The position numbers and the translations under genes were made by a program. Below, one piece after another: positions 63,057-64,000 of a stretch of DNA of 64,000 bases; position 1 is the stretch's first letter, and the number at the start of each line of letters is the position of its first letter. This stretch comes from Ignavibacteriales bacterium. Its GTDB lineage: Bacteria; Bacteroidota; Ignavibacteria; Ignavibacteriales; Ignavibacteriaceae. The stretch is taken from assembly GCA_003538625.1 (NCBI GenBank), contig DPRR01000007.1:1-64000 (forward strand), in the 5' to 3' direction. Below the pieces are notes generated by a model. It saw only the letters and a list, made by a program, of their open reading frames with translations, had not been told where the DNA came from and made no database searches.

Positions 63057-63854
63057 CTAAGGTCTTCCGGGAGGTTCAGCTATAGGTTTTGCATCTGGTT
63101 CAGGTTCTAATAAAAATATCGTTGCAACCACAATAGCAATTGCTGCGCCTCCCGTAGCAAACCATTTCCAAAGAGACATTGATGAGGATTCAACTTCGAA
63201 TCTTTTGGGATTGGAGATTATTCCTTTCAATATTGGACTGTAGACAGTTATTTCATACTCACCATCAAGGGTGATATCAATTGCCGGGATTTTTGCCAGT
63301 AAAATCGAGTCACTTATAAAGCTTGTTGATTTTCCGTTTCCATTAATCCTAACCTCAGAACCGTGGGTAAAATTTAAGCCATTAACTCTCATTGTGAACT
63401 CATTTCCATTTTGAATTCTTGAGCTTGGTGTAATAAAATTGATTTCGGGAGTTAAGGTCTGCGCAATATTCTCAATAAAAACTTGTAAGGTTTGTGGATC
63501 TTTACCAGGGGTTGTTTTAAAATTAGGGTTTATTATAAGCAGATTTTTTACGGCATTATTTGCTTCATTTATTGAGTCCATAGATATATAGACTAAGCTC
63601 AATAGTTTATATGCTTTTTCTTTTTCAAGATCTATCAGATTTGCCTTATCTAAGCACTGATTAATTAATTCTATTGCTTCAGTATATTTTCCTGAAAGAT
63701 ATTCTTTTTCAGCTATATTTAGCTTTTCAGTGCATTGATCTTTTGTTTGTGCATAAGCTGAAGCGATCTTTATAGAATTGAATTCGAAGAGCATTAATGG
63801 TGCAACCATTGCTAATATACTAGCCAAAAAGAAAACGAATTTAAATTCTCTCAT
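63057..63854 (-). CDS. TPR/IPT-domain protein with C-terminal membrane helix
   Basis: This 265-residue protein has an N-terminal signal or anchor (about 10-35), a TPR-like region (AEKEYLSGKYTEAIELINQC, AYKLLSLVYISMDSINEANN), an IPT/TIG-like domain (about 135-225; ITPSSRIQNGNEFTMRVNGL), one membrane helix near 232-250 and a short Pro-rich tail (EPEPDAKPIAEPPGRP). The topology suggests an envelope assembly or adaptor protein, perhaps for the large secreted protein encoded 51 bp downstream. No family name is certain. AGGAG precedes the ATG. Confidence 0.7.
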   Translation of the reverse strand: MREFKFVFFLASILAMVAPLMLFEFNSIKIASAYAQTKDQCTEKLNIAEKEYLSGKYTEAIELINQCLDKANLIDLEKEKAYKLLSLVYISMDSINEANNAVKNLLIINPNFKTTPGKDPQTLQVFIENIAQTLTPEINFITPSSRIQNGNEFTMRVNGLNFTHGSEVRINGNGKSTSFISDSILLAKIPAIDITLDGEYEITVYSPILKGIISNPKRFEVESSSMSLWKWFATGGAAIAIVVATIFLLEPEPDAKPIAEPPGRP

Positions 63855-64000
63855 TGTTTTCTCCTAACGAAATTAAATAAGACAAATTTATATTGACAAA
63901 AAATCGTTTTTTCTACTCACATATTTGAACATGTCACACTACTAATTCTTAATGAATCAATCATAAGTAACCCGAACATTAAGTGTTATCACAAGTGTAA

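Overview
The window looks like a low-GC member of the Bacteroidota/Ignavibacteriota/Chlorobiota group. The main evidence is a type IX secretion C-terminal domain (YPNPFNPKT motif) on a BACON-repeat protein, a BamA-like outer-membrane protein, several lipoproteins with short lipoboxes, and Bacteroidota-style TTTG promoter boxes. No rRNA, tRNA, CRISPR array or transposase was found. Taxonomy is inferred from these family features only.

Layout. One small XRE-type regulator (141-500) lies on the + strand behind four 21-bp-phased repeats. Every other gene, from 784 to 63854, is on the - strand. Reading with transcription (right to left): a TPR/IPT protein and a secreted BACON-repeat protein (63.9-59.3 kb); a stress cluster with a small membrane protein, a Cys-rich protein, dodecin, a tetraheme cytochrome, a clostripain-like lipoprotein, a CsbD protein, LysE and MarC transporters (59.0-53.1 kb); a signalling cluster with a CheB-CheR-PAS fusion, a histidine kinase and two NarL-type regulators, one of which lacks its phospho-acceptor Asp, mixed with small envelope proteins (52.9-43.4 kb); a BamA-like protein and a 2904-residue cyclic beta-1,2-glucan synthase (43.2-32.3 kb); a long, visibly more GC-rich carbon/energy block with YHS protein, phosphoglucomutase, a GH144-type glucanase, Zwf, HAD, cytochrome c, a heme-bearing porin, acetate kinase, YihY, phosphoketolase, ribosome hibernation factor, class I aldolase and an H+-ATPase (32.0-15.1 kb); a zinc alcohol dehydrogenase and a B12-radical SAM protein; a KaiC-like ATPase; and a two-kinase/STAS/response-regulator operon (9.2-1.0 kb).

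The unifying feature is a 34-bp intergenic element present 12 times, always in the same orientation and always 54-136 bp upstream of the first gene of a transcription unit. Read along the genes it is GATGTAGTYC, a 3-4 nt spacer, TTTCATCC, one base, TTTG, four bases, ATTG/ATTT. It ties the glucan synthase, phosphoketolase block, KaiC-like protein, PAS kinases, one NarL regulator, CsbD, dodecin and other genes into what looks like one dormancy/stress regulon. Its GGRACT half-site on the + strand resembles the half-site of mycobacterial DosR boxes, and DosR is also a NarL/LuxR-type regulator. That link is inference.

Several small genes under 60 codons are annotated here: two paralogous 41-residue Lys-rich proteins at the ends of two operons, membrane proteins of 37, 44 and 53 residues, and four tiny ORFs in stop/start-overlapping chains. 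A truncated dodecin remnant lies next to the intact dodecin cluster. Once these are counted, no stretch longer than about 300 bases is without a gene. The largest gaps (501-783, 910-1044, 9229-9525, 41013-41285, 59049-59306) hold repeats, the 34-bp element or nothing recognisable. The last 146 bases (63855-64000) hold only the upstream region of the 63057-63854 gene.
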